Of a stretch of DNA of 64,000 nt, positions 8,019 to 15,051 are shown in pieces. Positions within the stretch are counted from its first letter, which is position 1. Each line of letters begins with the position of its first letter. The position numbers and the translations under genes are program-made. Below the pieces are notes generated by a model. That model worked only from the letters and a program-made list of their open reading frames with translations. It had not been told where the DNA came from and made no database searches. The DNA is from Kitasatospora azatica KCTC 9699 (GTDB lineage Bacteria > Actinomycetota > Actinomycetes > Streptomycetales > Streptomycetaceae), in contig NZ_JQMO01000003.1 of the NCBI RefSeq assembly GCF_000744785.1, positions 1,798,001-1,862,000 of the forward strand, in the 5' to 3' direction.

Positions 8019-10151
8019 GTGACGGCCCCCAGGCCAGCACAGACCGCGATCCCGGCCACGACGGTCGGTGGCTCCCGGCCGGCCTCGCCGGGACGGCCCG
8101 AGGCCCACCCGGGTGGTCCGGCCCGCCCGCCGGCCCAGGCCCGCCGACTGCCCGCATCGACCCACACCGACGTGCTCTGCGTGAGTGCCCCTGCCATGGC
8201 GGCCTCGGGCCCGGACGGTCAGCTGCGCGGCGACGGGCTGCACGGGTTCTTCCGGTCCGGCGTGCGGATGCTGAGCCGCATGGAGCTCCGCCTGGGCGGG
8301 GTCGAACCACTGGCCCTGCAGGGTGACCTCTCCTCAGCGGCCCAGGCCCGCTTCCTCGGTGCCGTGCGCATCCCCGGTGAGCCCGATCCCGACCCGGCGC
8401 TGACCGTCGAGCGGCTGCGCCACGCGGACGGAGTGGAGACCGTCACCGTGCGCAACGCGGGCAGCCGTCCCGCCCGACTGCCGTTGGAGATCGCCCTTGG
8501 CACTGATCTCGGGAACCTCGCCGAGATCGGCGCCGGGGCGCGGCCTGCGGAGATCCCCGGGCAGGTGCAGTCCGCCGGCCTGCGGTGGACCAGCCGCACC
8601 CACAGCGCGATCGTCACCGCCCGCCCCTCGCCGCACGCCGTCCTGGCCGGTGCCGGCGTGCTCCGCTGGGATTTGGAGCTGCAGCCAGGCGCCCGCTGGG
8701 CGGTGGAGCTGCAGGTGGCGTTGGAGCCCTTCACCGCCGCGCCGGTTCGCCCGCCGATCGGCCGCGGCGCAGGTGTCCCGGCCCCCTGGACGGATCTGCG
8801 GATCCGCTGTGACGACCCGCGGGCCGAACTGCTCGTCGGGCGATCGCTGGACGCCCTCGGTGGCTTGCTGCTGGCCGACGCCGACCGGCCGGGCGACCTC
8901 TACGCGGCCTCCGGCGCGCCATGGCGGTTCGGGCTGACCCCGGCTGACGCTCTGTGGGCGGCCCGACTGACCCTGCCACTCGGCACCCGACTGGCGGCGG
9001 GAACCCTGCGGGCCCTGGCACGGCGTCAGCAGTCCCCGGCTGCCGGTGGTGCCCATGCCGAGGGGATCATCCCCGGCCCGCTGCGCCATGCCGGGCCAGA
9101 ACTGCCGCCCTCCTGCACGGCGACCGAGGCGACGCTGCTCTTCGTCACCGTGCTGGCGGAGGCCTGGCGCTGGGGGCTGCCCAAGCAGGAGGTCGCGGAT
9201 CTCCTGCCGGTCGCCGAGCGCGCACTCGGTGCCCTGCGCGCCACTGTCGAGGCCGACGTCCTCGACGGGTTCGTCACCGACCTCGGCCGCCTGGGCGAGG
9301 ACCGCCCGGGGCAACCCCCCACCGCGCGCTGCGAGGTACAGGCTCAGGCCCACCGGGCCGCCCTGCACGGCGCCGACCTGCTGGAGGCGTTCGGTCGGCC
9401 CGGGGCGGGCGCGTGGCGGGAGTGGGCCGAGCAACTGCGTCTCCGCTTCCGTGAGCAGTTCTGGGTCGACGACCTGTCCGGCGGGCGGCCTGCGGCAGGC
9501 CTGACCACCGGGGGGCGGGCCGTCAGCGCGGTCACGGCCTCCTTCGTCCACCTCTTCGACCTCGGTCTCGGTGCGGCGGGCGCCTCGCTGCCGGGTCTGC
9601 TGGACCGCGAGCAGACCCGGCTGCTGGCCCAGCGCCTGGTCACGCCCGAGCTGGACTGTGGTTGGGGTCTGCGGACGCTCAGCGCCAAGTCGCCCCGGTT
9701 CAACCCGCTCGGCCACCGCAGTGGTGCGGTCCGTGTCCAGGAGACGGCCATGGCGGTCACCGGGCTGGCCGAGGCCGGCTTCGAGCGCGAGGCGGGTGCG
9801 CTGCTGGAGGGCCTCCTGGACGCCTCGGCGCAGTTCGCCGGACGATTGCCGGAGATGTACGCGGGGGAGCAGCGGATGCCGCACTGTCCGCCGGTCCCGC
9901 ACCCTGCCGCTTGTCGGCCCGCGGCCGGCTCCGCCGCGAGCGCCGCTCATGCGGTCCTCGCACTCGCCGGAGTGCGGCCGGACGCACCGGCCAAGCGCGT
10001 GGTCGTCCGCCCGGTGACCTCCACACCCCTGGGTGAGCTCGAGCTGTCCGGTCTCCGGGTGGCGGGGGAGCCGTTCTCGGTGCGGGTCAGTCGGATCGGC
10101 GTCGCGGTGGTGGAGGAGGCCTCCCCGGAGCTTCTGCTCGGCAAGGACTGA
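8019..10151 (+). CDS. Glycogen debranching N-terminal domain protein (amylo-1,6-glucosidase type)
   Basis: A 710-residue protein from the GTG at 8019, which follows AGGAGGAG with ideal spacing. After an Ala/Pro-rich leader of about 45 residues it shows the N-terminal beta domain of actinobacterial debranching-like proteins (VLCVSAPAMAASGPDGQLRG, then RMELRLGGVEP). The C-terminal half is a six-hairpin (alpha/alpha) barrel (ETAMAVTGLAEAGF, PEMYAGE). It probably acts on alpha-glucans or related oligosaccharides. No signal peptide is seen. It stands alone, followed by a minisatellite. The family is likely, but the exact substrate is not known. Confidence 0.8.
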   Translation: MTAPRPAQTAIPATTVGGSRPASPGRPEAHPGGPARPPAQARRLPASTHTDVLCVSAPAMAASGPDGQLRGDGLHGFFRSGVRMLSRMELRLGGVEPLALQGDLSSAAQARFLGAVRIPGEPDPDPALTVERLRHADGVETVTVRNAGSRPARLPLEIALGTDLGNLAEIGAGARPAEIPGQVQSAGLRWTSRTHSAIVTARPSPHAVLAGAGVLRWDLELQPGARWAVELQVALEPFTAAPVRPPIGRGAGVPAPWTDLRIRCDDPRAELLVGRSLDALGGLLLADADRPGDLYAASGAPWRFGLTPADALWAARLTLPLGTRLAAGTLRALARRQQSPAAGGAHAEGIIPGPLRHAGPELPPSCTATEATLLFVTVLAEAWRWGLPKQEVADLLPVAERALGALRATVEADVLDGFVTDLGRLGEDRPGQPPTARCEVQAQAHRAALHGADLLEAFGRPGAGAWREWAEQLRLRFREQFWVDDLSGGRPAAGLTTGGRAVSAVTASFVHLFDLGLGAAGASLPGLLDREQTRLLAQRLVTPELDCGWGLRTLSAKSPRFNPLGHRSGAVRVQETAMAVTGLAEAGFEREAGALLEGLLDASAQFAGRLPEMYAGEQRMPHCPPVPHPAACRPAAGSAASAAHAVLALAGVRPDAPAKRVVVRPVTSTPLGELELSGLRVAGEPFSVRVSRIGVAVVEEASPELLLGKD

Positions 10152-10260
10152 CGATTGGTCAGCCGCGCGGTGTGCATTCCGCACGCTCCGGGTCCGGCGC
10201 AGTGTGCGGCGGCGCAGGGCGTCAGCAGCGCGGTTGCTGCGGGTCGCGCGGCCTTGCTGC

Positions 10261-10348
10261 CCGGACCAGGCACCTGGACCAGGCAACCCGGACCAGGCAA
10301 CCCGGACCACGCAACCCGGACCGGGCACCTGGACCAGGCACCTGGACC
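10261..10348. repeat. 13/14-bp tandem repeat (6.5 copies)
   Basis: Units begin at 10261, 10274, 10288, 10302, 10316, 10329 and (partial) 10342. Each reads CYGGACCRSGCA(A)C, 13 or 14 bp long. The repeats lie in the non-coding gap between the debranching-type gene and the Nudix gene, ending 79 bp before the next start codon. There is no unique spacer between units, so this is a minisatellite and not a CRISPR. Confidence 0.85.
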
Positions 10349-10409
10349 TTCGACTCCTGGCCGTTCCTGCGGCGGGCTCCCAGGCCCGGTATCGCCGACC
10401 TCGTGTTTA

Positions 10410-10424
10410 TCGTCAAAGAGACGA
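10410..10424. promoter_or_regulatory. Palindrome before the Nudix/NrtR-like gene
   Basis: TCGTC-AAAGA-GACGA is a perfect 5-bp inverted repeat ending two bases before the start codon at 10427. It overlaps the ribosome site (AAAGAG). NrtR regulators often bind palindromes in their own or neighbouring promoters, so this is a candidate autoregulatory operator (inference). Confidence 0.4.
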
Positions 10425-10426
10425 CT

Positions 10427-11182
10427 ATGATCGACCGCATGTCGCGCTATGACCCGTCGGCCTTTCCTCCGTTCGCAGTCACGGTCGACCTGGTGGTGCT
10501 GACGGTCCGGGAGCATGAGCTCTGCGCGCTGCTGGTGCGCCGGGGCGAGCCGCCGTTCCAGGGGTACTGGGCACTGCCCGGCGGCTTCGTGCGGCCCGAT
10601 GAGGGGCTCGGTGACGCGGCCTCCCGTGAGCTGGCCGAGGAGACCGGTCTGCGCGCGCACTCGACGGCCGGTCAGGCGGCGGCCGGTGCCCACCTTGAGC
10701 AGCTGGCCACCTATGGTCACCCGCAGCGCGACCCACGCATGCGGGTCGTGAGTGTGGCCCACCTGGCGCTGGCACCCGACCTGCCGACCCCCAAACCGGG
10801 GGGCGATGCTCGCGGAGCCCGTTGGGCGCCGGTCAGCGAGCTGCTCGGTCCGGGCCCGGCGGATCGCGACCCGCTCGCCTTCGACCATGCGCTGATCCTG
10901 GCGGACGGGGTGGAGCGCGCCCGTTCCAAGATCGAGTACTCCGCGCTGGCCACCGCGTTCTGCCCCGAGGAGTTCACCGTCGGCGAGCTGCGTCGGGTCT
11001 ACGAGGCGGTCTGGGGCGTGGTGCTCGATCCGCGCAACTTCCACCGCAAGGTCACGGGCACGCCCGGGTTCCTGGTGCCGTCGGGCGGGACCACGACCCG
11101 TCAGGGCGGGCGCCCCGCCCAGCTGTTCACCGCCGGTGGGGCGACTGTGCTCAACCCCCCGATGCTGCGCCCGGAGTCCTGA
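10427..11182 (+). CDS. Nudix hydrolase with winged-helix domain (NrtR-like regulator)
   Basis: A 251-residue protein. Residues 15-150 form a Nudix domain whose Nudix box begins GGFVRPDEGLGDAASRELAE and ends with ETGL, so the metal-binding glutamates are present. Residues 165-240 (YSALATAFCPEEFTVGELRRVYEAVWG) match the winged-helix domain of the NrtR family. NrtR proteins repress NAD-related or sugar-related operons and sense ADP-ribose-type ligands. I chose the ATG at 10427 with AAAGAG upstream. A palindrome covers the translation start. No target operon is adjacent, so the regulon cannot be named here. Confidence 0.85.
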   Translation: MIDRMSRYDPSAFPPFAVTVDLVVLTVREHELCALLVRRGEPPFQGYWALPGGFVRPDEGLGDAASRELAEETGLRAHSTAGQAAAGAHLEQLATYGHPQRDPRMRVVSVAHLALAPDLPTPKPGGDARGARWAPVSELLGPGPADRDPLAFDHALILADGVERARSKIEYSALATAFCPEEFTVGELRRVYEAVWGVVLDPRNFHRKVTGTPGFLVPSGGTTTRQGGRPAQLFTAGGATVLNPPMLRPES

Positions 11183-11529
11183 CGCTGCGTCGATAGCAGG
11201 TCCGCAGGCCCCCGGTCGCGGCCCCTGGGCCCCTCGATCGCAGGCCCTGGCCTCCTGGTCGCAGGCCCGTCCCGAGCCCTGGAACGGACATCGACGTGCC
11301 TGCCGCGCGACGAAGCGTTCGGTGGTCCCCGTGGCAGGGCATCCGGTGAGCCCGGGTCAGGGCCGTCGCACCGCCGATCCCATGACTGTCCCCTGATCGG
11401 GTGAGACGGGTTGTCGAGTGGCCCGTTCTGCCCGAGCAATGCCCGAAATCTCCCGATGCTCGTCCTAGGGTGCTGAATCCGGAGCGGCCGTGCCGCCAGG
11501 GGCAGCAGAGCACGTGGGAGCAGCCAGTG
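11183..11529. other. 347-bp gap with degenerate direct repeats
   Basis: Between the Nudix gene and the ABC ATPase, three imperfect copies of (G/C)GRTCGCRGGCCC occur at roughly 11215-11270. A poorly supported -10 (TAGGGT near 11467) precedes the ABC gene. I see no gene or hairpin terminator. Confidence 0.4.
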
Positions 11530-12813
11530 ATGATCCAGGCCAGTGGACTCACCAAGGTCTACCGCCGTGGCCACCGCCCGGCCCTGCTCGACCTCGGATT
11601 CGACGTCGGACCGGGCTCGATCACCGCCCTACTGGGTCCGGCGGACGCGGGCAAGACCACCGCCCTACGCCTCATGCTCGAGTTGGAGCGAGGCGAGGGG
11701 GCCGCACTCTTCGACGGTCGCACCTACCGCCGACTGCGGCGGCCCGAACACGAGGTGGGCGTGCTGCTGCCGAGCGAGCAGCGTCGCATCGGAAACCCCG
11801 GGCGCACCGCGCGTGGCCAACTCCGGATGCTCGCCGCGGCCGTCGGCGTCCCCTCGCGACGCGCGGACGAACTCCTGGAGCAGACCCGCCTGGCGACCGT
11901 CGCCGACCACCGGCTGCGGTCCTTCTCCCCGGGGATGACCCGTCGCCTCGCGCTCGCGGCCGCGCTGCTCGGGGATCCGAGCACGCTGCTGCTCGACGCT
12001 CCCACCGACGGCCTGTCACCCCGCAATGCTGAGTGGCTTCACGCCTTCATCCAGGCGTTTCCGGCCGGTGGCGGTTCGGTGCTGGTCACCACCCGCAGTC
12101 CGCAGGAGGCTGCGCTGCTCGCCGACCGGGTGCTGACCTTGGACGGCGGGCAGCTGGTCGCCGACCAGTCGGTCTCCGAGTTCCGGCGCACCCGACTGCG
12201 CCCCGAAGTCGCGGTCCGAGGTCCGCAGATGGCTCGCCTCGCGGATCTCCTGCTGGCCCATGGAGCGCAGGTCCGCCAGGACGACGGCGCCGGAATCGCG
12301 GTCAGCGGTCTTGGCCGCACCGAGATCGGTGAGTTCGCCTATCGCAACGGCATCCTGCTGCACGAGCTGGCCGACCGCCTGGTCGAGCAGCCCGCACCGC
12401 GTGCGCCCAGGCCGTCCGGAGTGCGAGCGGGAGCCGCCCCCGCCGTCCAGGTACGACGGGTGTCGCCGATCACCGTGGGCGAGCGGCTCAGGCCGCCGAC
12501 CGCCTCAGTGGCGGCGCCGGCCGGAGTCGCTCCCGAAGCCCCACCGACCGTCCGGCTGGCCCGCGTCACCGCCCCCGCCACAAGCGATACCTCCGCCCGC
12601 GTGCCAGCCGGCGCCTCGGTCCCCGCCCCCGTCAGCGCCGCTGCCCTCAACGAAGCCCAAAACGCCCTCGACGCTGTAGGCGCCCAAAACGCCCTCACCG
12701 CCCATGACGCCCTCAACGACGCACCCGACCACGCTCCCCTCAGCACACCGGTCTCGGTCTCCGCTGAGTTCACCCCGCAGCCCCTGACCGGGCCCGACCA
12801 CTGGAACGGGTGA
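11530..12813 (+). CDS. Degenerate ABC transporter ATP-binding protein
   Basis: A 427-residue protein whose first 215 residues are an ABC nucleotide-binding domain: Walker A GPADAGKTT (36-44), a signature reading SPGMT (133-137) in place of SGGQ, and Walker B LLLDAP (153-158). The catalytic Glu after Walker B is Ala157, and the switch His is Arg189 (VTTRS). It should bind ATP but may hydrolyse it poorly. The last 110 residues are Ala/Pro/Val-rich. The ATG at 11530 (or the adjacent GTG at 11527) follows GGGAG. The membrane partner starts 4 bp after the stop. As I recall, the pair sits next to whiH and hrdB in other streptomycetes. Substrate unknown. Confidence 0.85.
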   Translation: MIQASGLTKVYRRGHRPALLDLGFDVGPGSITALLGPADAGKTTALRLMLELERGEGAALFDGRTYRRLRRPEHEVGVLLPSEQRRIGNPGRTARGQLRMLAAAVGVPSRRADELLEQTRLATVADHRLRSFSPGMTRRLALAAALLGDPSTLLLDAPTDGLSPRNAEWLHAFIQAFPAGGGSVLVTTRSPQEAALLADRVLTLDGGQLVADQSVSEFRRTRLRPEVAVRGPQMARLADLLLAHGAQVRQDDGAGIAVSGLGRTEIGEFAYRNGILLHELADRLVEQPAPRAPRPSGVRAGAAPAVQVRRVSPITVGERLRPPTASVAAPAGVAPEAPPTVRLARVTAPATSDTSARVPAGASVPAPVSAAALNEAQNALDAVGAQNALTAHDALNDAPDHAPLSTPVSVSAEFTPQPLTGPDHWNG

Positions 12814-12817
12814 CCCC

Positions 12818-13618
12818 GTGCGCGTACTCGCCTACGAAGGACGCCGACTGCTGGGTCTGCGATCGAGCTGGCTGATCCTGGCCAGCGCCCTGCTGGCCCA
12901 GGTCGCCGTGACCGCCGTGCTCGCCCGACGGGCCGCCGCAGCGGCGTCGGCCGTTCCGGACGCCGTCCGACTGGTCACGGCAACGATGCCGCTGGTGCCC
13001 GTACCGCTCGCCGTCCTGGCTGCAGGCCTGCTCGGCACGCTCGCCTCGGCCCATGAGGTCCGTTACCCCGGCCTCGCTGCCGCCCAGGTCCGCTACGGCG
13101 TCCGGCTGCGCCTGCTGCTCGCCAAGCTCGCGGTGGTGGGCGCCGTGGCGGCGCTGTTCGCGGTGGCATCGCTGCTGGCGAACGCCCTGACGCTCCGTCT
13201 GGTGTGGGCGCCGAGCGGTTCAGCGGCCCGGCTCCTCGCCTCGGCGCTGCTCCACGCCGACCACCGCCCGCTTCCACTACTGCTCAGCTTCGCCGCGCTG
13301 ATGGTCGCCGCCGGGTGGACCGGGGTGCTGGCTGCCGCGCTGACCCGCAGTGCGGCAGCCGGGTTCCTACTGCTCTGCGCACTGCCGATGCTGGTCGACC
13401 TGGCGGCCGCAGCACCCGTGCCGACGCGTCTGCGAGCAATCGGCCGGACCGCGACGGACTGGGCCAGGGGGGCCGGTTGGGCTGGATCTGACGGACCGTC
13501 AGCGCTAGGCGGGACCGTACCGGCCTTCCTGGTGCAGGCACTCGACGCCTTGCTGCTGCCCGCCGTCCTGCTGCTGGCGGTCTGTCTGCTGGTCCAGCTC
13601 CGCCGTCGGTCGTTCTGA
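12818..13618 (+). CDS. ABC transporter integral membrane subunit
   Basis: A 266-residue membrane protein with about six hydrophobic segments (near residues 18-36, 58-76, 102-122, 148-166, 172-192 and 238-258). The loops are rich in Ala, Leu and Arg. It follows the degenerate ABC ATPase by 4 bp, so the two are almost certainly translationally coupled and form one complex. There is no sequence motif that predicts a substrate. The GTG at 12818 is the only sensible start. It ends 164 bp before whiH. Confidence 0.8.
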   Translation: MRVLAYEGRRLLGLRSSWLILASALLAQVAVTAVLARRAAAAASAVPDAVRLVTATMPLVPVPLAVLAAGLLGTLASAHEVRYPGLAAAQVRYGVRLRLLLAKLAVVGAVAALFAVASLLANALTLRLVWAPSGSAARLLASALLHADHRPLPLLLSFAALMVAAGWTGVLAAALTRSAAAGFLLLCALPMLVDLAAAAPVPTRLRAIGRTATDWARGAGWAGSDGPSALGGTVPAFLVQALDALLLPAVLLLAVCLLVQLRRRSF

Positions 13619-13656
13619 CGGCCACGCTCCTTGCCCAGTCGTACAGTTCATCACAA

Positions 13657-13690
13657 CCCCATGGTCGATATGGGTGTTTCACCCTGATAA
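13657..13690 (+). promoter_or_regulatory. whiH upstream region: palindrome and WhiG-like -10
   Basis: CCCAT-GGTCGAT-ATGGG is a perfect 5-bp inverted repeat (13658-13674). CCTGATAA (13683-13690) matches the sigma-WhiG -10 consensus GCCGATAA at six of eight positions, as does GTCGATAT at 13664. No clean TAAA -35 lies at the usual spacing. S. coelicolor whiH is known to depend on WhiG and to be autoregulated; these are tentative sites for that. Confidence 0.3.
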
Positions 13691-13782
13691 GAAGTCAATG
13701 GTCCGGCTGCGGGCGATCACCCTTTCGTGTGCTTTTCACGAGAATCCTCAAGCCGCGCGCGCCGATCGCCGACAAAGGACGT

Positions 13783-14661
13783 GTGAGTACCCTTGCGCAC
13801 CCCGCCATGACCGTCGCCCGCACCGCCGAGGCCCCCGCTCCCGGCGCTGCCGAGCTCGACCGTTTCTCCTACGCCGATCGGCCGACTCCACCCATCCCCC
13901 GATGGGAGGGGGCGGAGAGTGATCTCGCCCGGGTCGGCCGCAAGACCACCAGCAGCCGGGGCCGTGGACTGCACGGACAGCTGGTACAGCAGCTCGGCCA
14001 GATGATCGTCTCCGGTGACCTGGGCGCGGACCGCCCGCTGGTCCCGGAGGAGATCGGCCAGCGCTTCGAGGTCTCCCGCACCGTGGTGCGCGAGTCACTG
14101 CGGGTGCTGGAGGCCAAGGGCCTGGTCAGCGCCCGCCCGAACGTCGGCACCCGGGTCCGCCCGGTGGGGGACTGGAACCTGCTGGACCCCGACATCATCG
14201 AGTGGCGCGCCTTCGGCCCGCAGCGTGAGGAGCAGCGCCGTGAGCTGTTCGAGATGCGCTGGGCGATCGAGCCGCTGGCCGCCCGGCTGGCCGCCGGCCA
14301 CGGGCGCGAGGACATCCAGCAGCGCCTGGCCGAGATGACCGAGATCATGAGCCACGCCGCGGCGCAGGGCGACCTGATCACCTTCTCGCGGGCCGACGCC
14401 GAGCTGCACGCGCTGGTCCTGCAGATGGCCGGCAACCGGATGCTGGAGCACCTGTCCGGCATCGTGGGCGGCGCGCTGCAGGTCAGCGGCGGTCCGGCGA
14501 CCGCCTGCGAGCGGCCCTCGGACAGCTCGGTGAGCGTGCACAGCCGGCTGGTCGACGCGATCGGAGCCGGCGATGGCACCGCCGCCGAGGTGGCCATGCG
14601 TACGCTGCTCACCGCGCACCCGGACGTCGAACACTCAGTGCCCGCCCCCCGCGAGCACTGA
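13783..14661 (+). CDS. whiH: Sporulation transcription factor WhiH (GntR family)
   Basis: A 292-residue GntR/FadR-type regulator. The winged helix-turn-helix spans about residues 55-120 (GLHGQLVQQLGQMIVSGDLG, then VPEEIGQRFEVSRTVVRES), and an FCD ligand/dimer domain covers 145-280 (EMRWAIEPLAARLAA, DAELHALVLQMAGNRML). I recall S. coelicolor WhiH beginning 'MSTLAH' and lying directly before hrdB; the GTG at 13783 reproduces that start, with AAAGGA nearby. WhiH is needed for orderly sporulation septation in aerial hyphae and is expressed under sigma-WhiG. The ligand of the FCD domain is not known. This is a stand-alone gene ending in an inverted repeat. Confidence 0.93.
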   Translation: MSTLAHPAMTVARTAEAPAPGAAELDRFSYADRPTPPIPRWEGAESDLARVGRKTTSSRGRGLHGQLVQQLGQMIVSGDLGADRPLVPEEIGQRFEVSRTVVRESLRVLEAKGLVSARPNVGTRVRPVGDWNLLDPDIIEWRAFGPQREEQRRELFEMRWAIEPLAARLAAGHGREDIQQRLAEMTEIMSHAAAQGDLITFSRADAELHALVLQMAGNRMLEHLSGIVGGALQVSGGPATACERPSDSSVSVHSRLVDAIGAGDGTAAEVAMRTLLTAHPDVEHSVPAPREH

Positions 14662-14696
14662 GCGGGCCGACCACGGAACCGCTGGACATGAGCAGA

Positions 14697-14743
14697 GCCC
14701 TCCGGAGGTCCGCGCCTGACTCGTCGCGACCCACCCGGAGGGC
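14697..14743 (+). terminator. Inverted repeat after whiH
   Basis: GCCCTCCGG (14697-14705) and CCGGAGGGC (14735-14743) are perfect 9-bp complements with a 29-nt loop. It starts 36 bp after the whiH stop and may terminate whiH transcription before hrdB. The long loop makes this uncertain. Confidence 0.4.
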
Positions 14744-14964
14744 CCGCCGCTGCGAGGGCCGGGACGGCCGTCGGGGAGGCGTGTGACCTGTGCCACGAGC
14801 GGCATGCGTAACACTTGAGGAGCGGCAGCGATGTGTACGGAGCGGAAGCAGCTCCGGAATACCGCGCCATGTCAGAATGCTGTGTTGGTCTGCGGCGCTG
14901 CTGCCGTCCCACAAACCCAGCGTCCTGCAAACCCAGTCCTCAAGTCCGAGCCGGTCGGAACCTC

Positions 14965-14984
14965 CACGTGCCCTGTGGCACGTG
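14965..14984 (+). other. Hairpin in the hrdB leader
   Basis: A perfect 8-bp stem with loop CTGT, 68-87 nt before the hrdB start codon. It is too short and too far from the start to block ribosomes directly. It contains the E-box-like CACGTG palindrome at each arm. Function unknown. Confidence 0.35.
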
Positions 14985-15051
14985 CTCCTTCCTCGCCCTC
15001 TCGGGCGGTCCGGTACGGGTTCGAGTCCACTCTTCGTCCGAGAGGTTGTTC

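Larger units (their letters stand above)
14662..15051. other. 390-bp whiH-hrdB intergenic region
   Basis: It holds the whiH terminator-like repeat, the hrdB promoter(s) and a long hrdB leader. In the leader, CAAACCCAG occurs twice 15 bp apart (about 14921-14944), and CACGTGCC-CTGT-GGCACGTG forms a perfect 8-bp hairpin at 14965-14984. GGAAT at 14856-14860 resembles a sigma-R -35, but no GTT lies 18-19 nt downstream, so I do not call that promoter. Confidence 0.5.

Noticed and set aside
7509..8243. N-terminal extension of the S33 hydrolase frame by 245 residues
   Set aside because: The extension is Arg/Gly/Pro-rich without domain character, and the ATG at 7508 has a proper ribosome site.
8334..10328. 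664-codon antisense frame
   Set aside because: It lies opposite the debranching-type gene, is Gln/Arg-rich without domains, and arises from GC-biased codons.
10261..10348. CRISPR array
   Set aside because: Repeats of 13-14 bp adjoin directly with no unique spacers, and no cas genes are present.
14856..14886. Sigma-R type promoter for hrdB
   Set aside because: GGAAT is present, but the nearest GTT is 23 nt away instead of 18-19.
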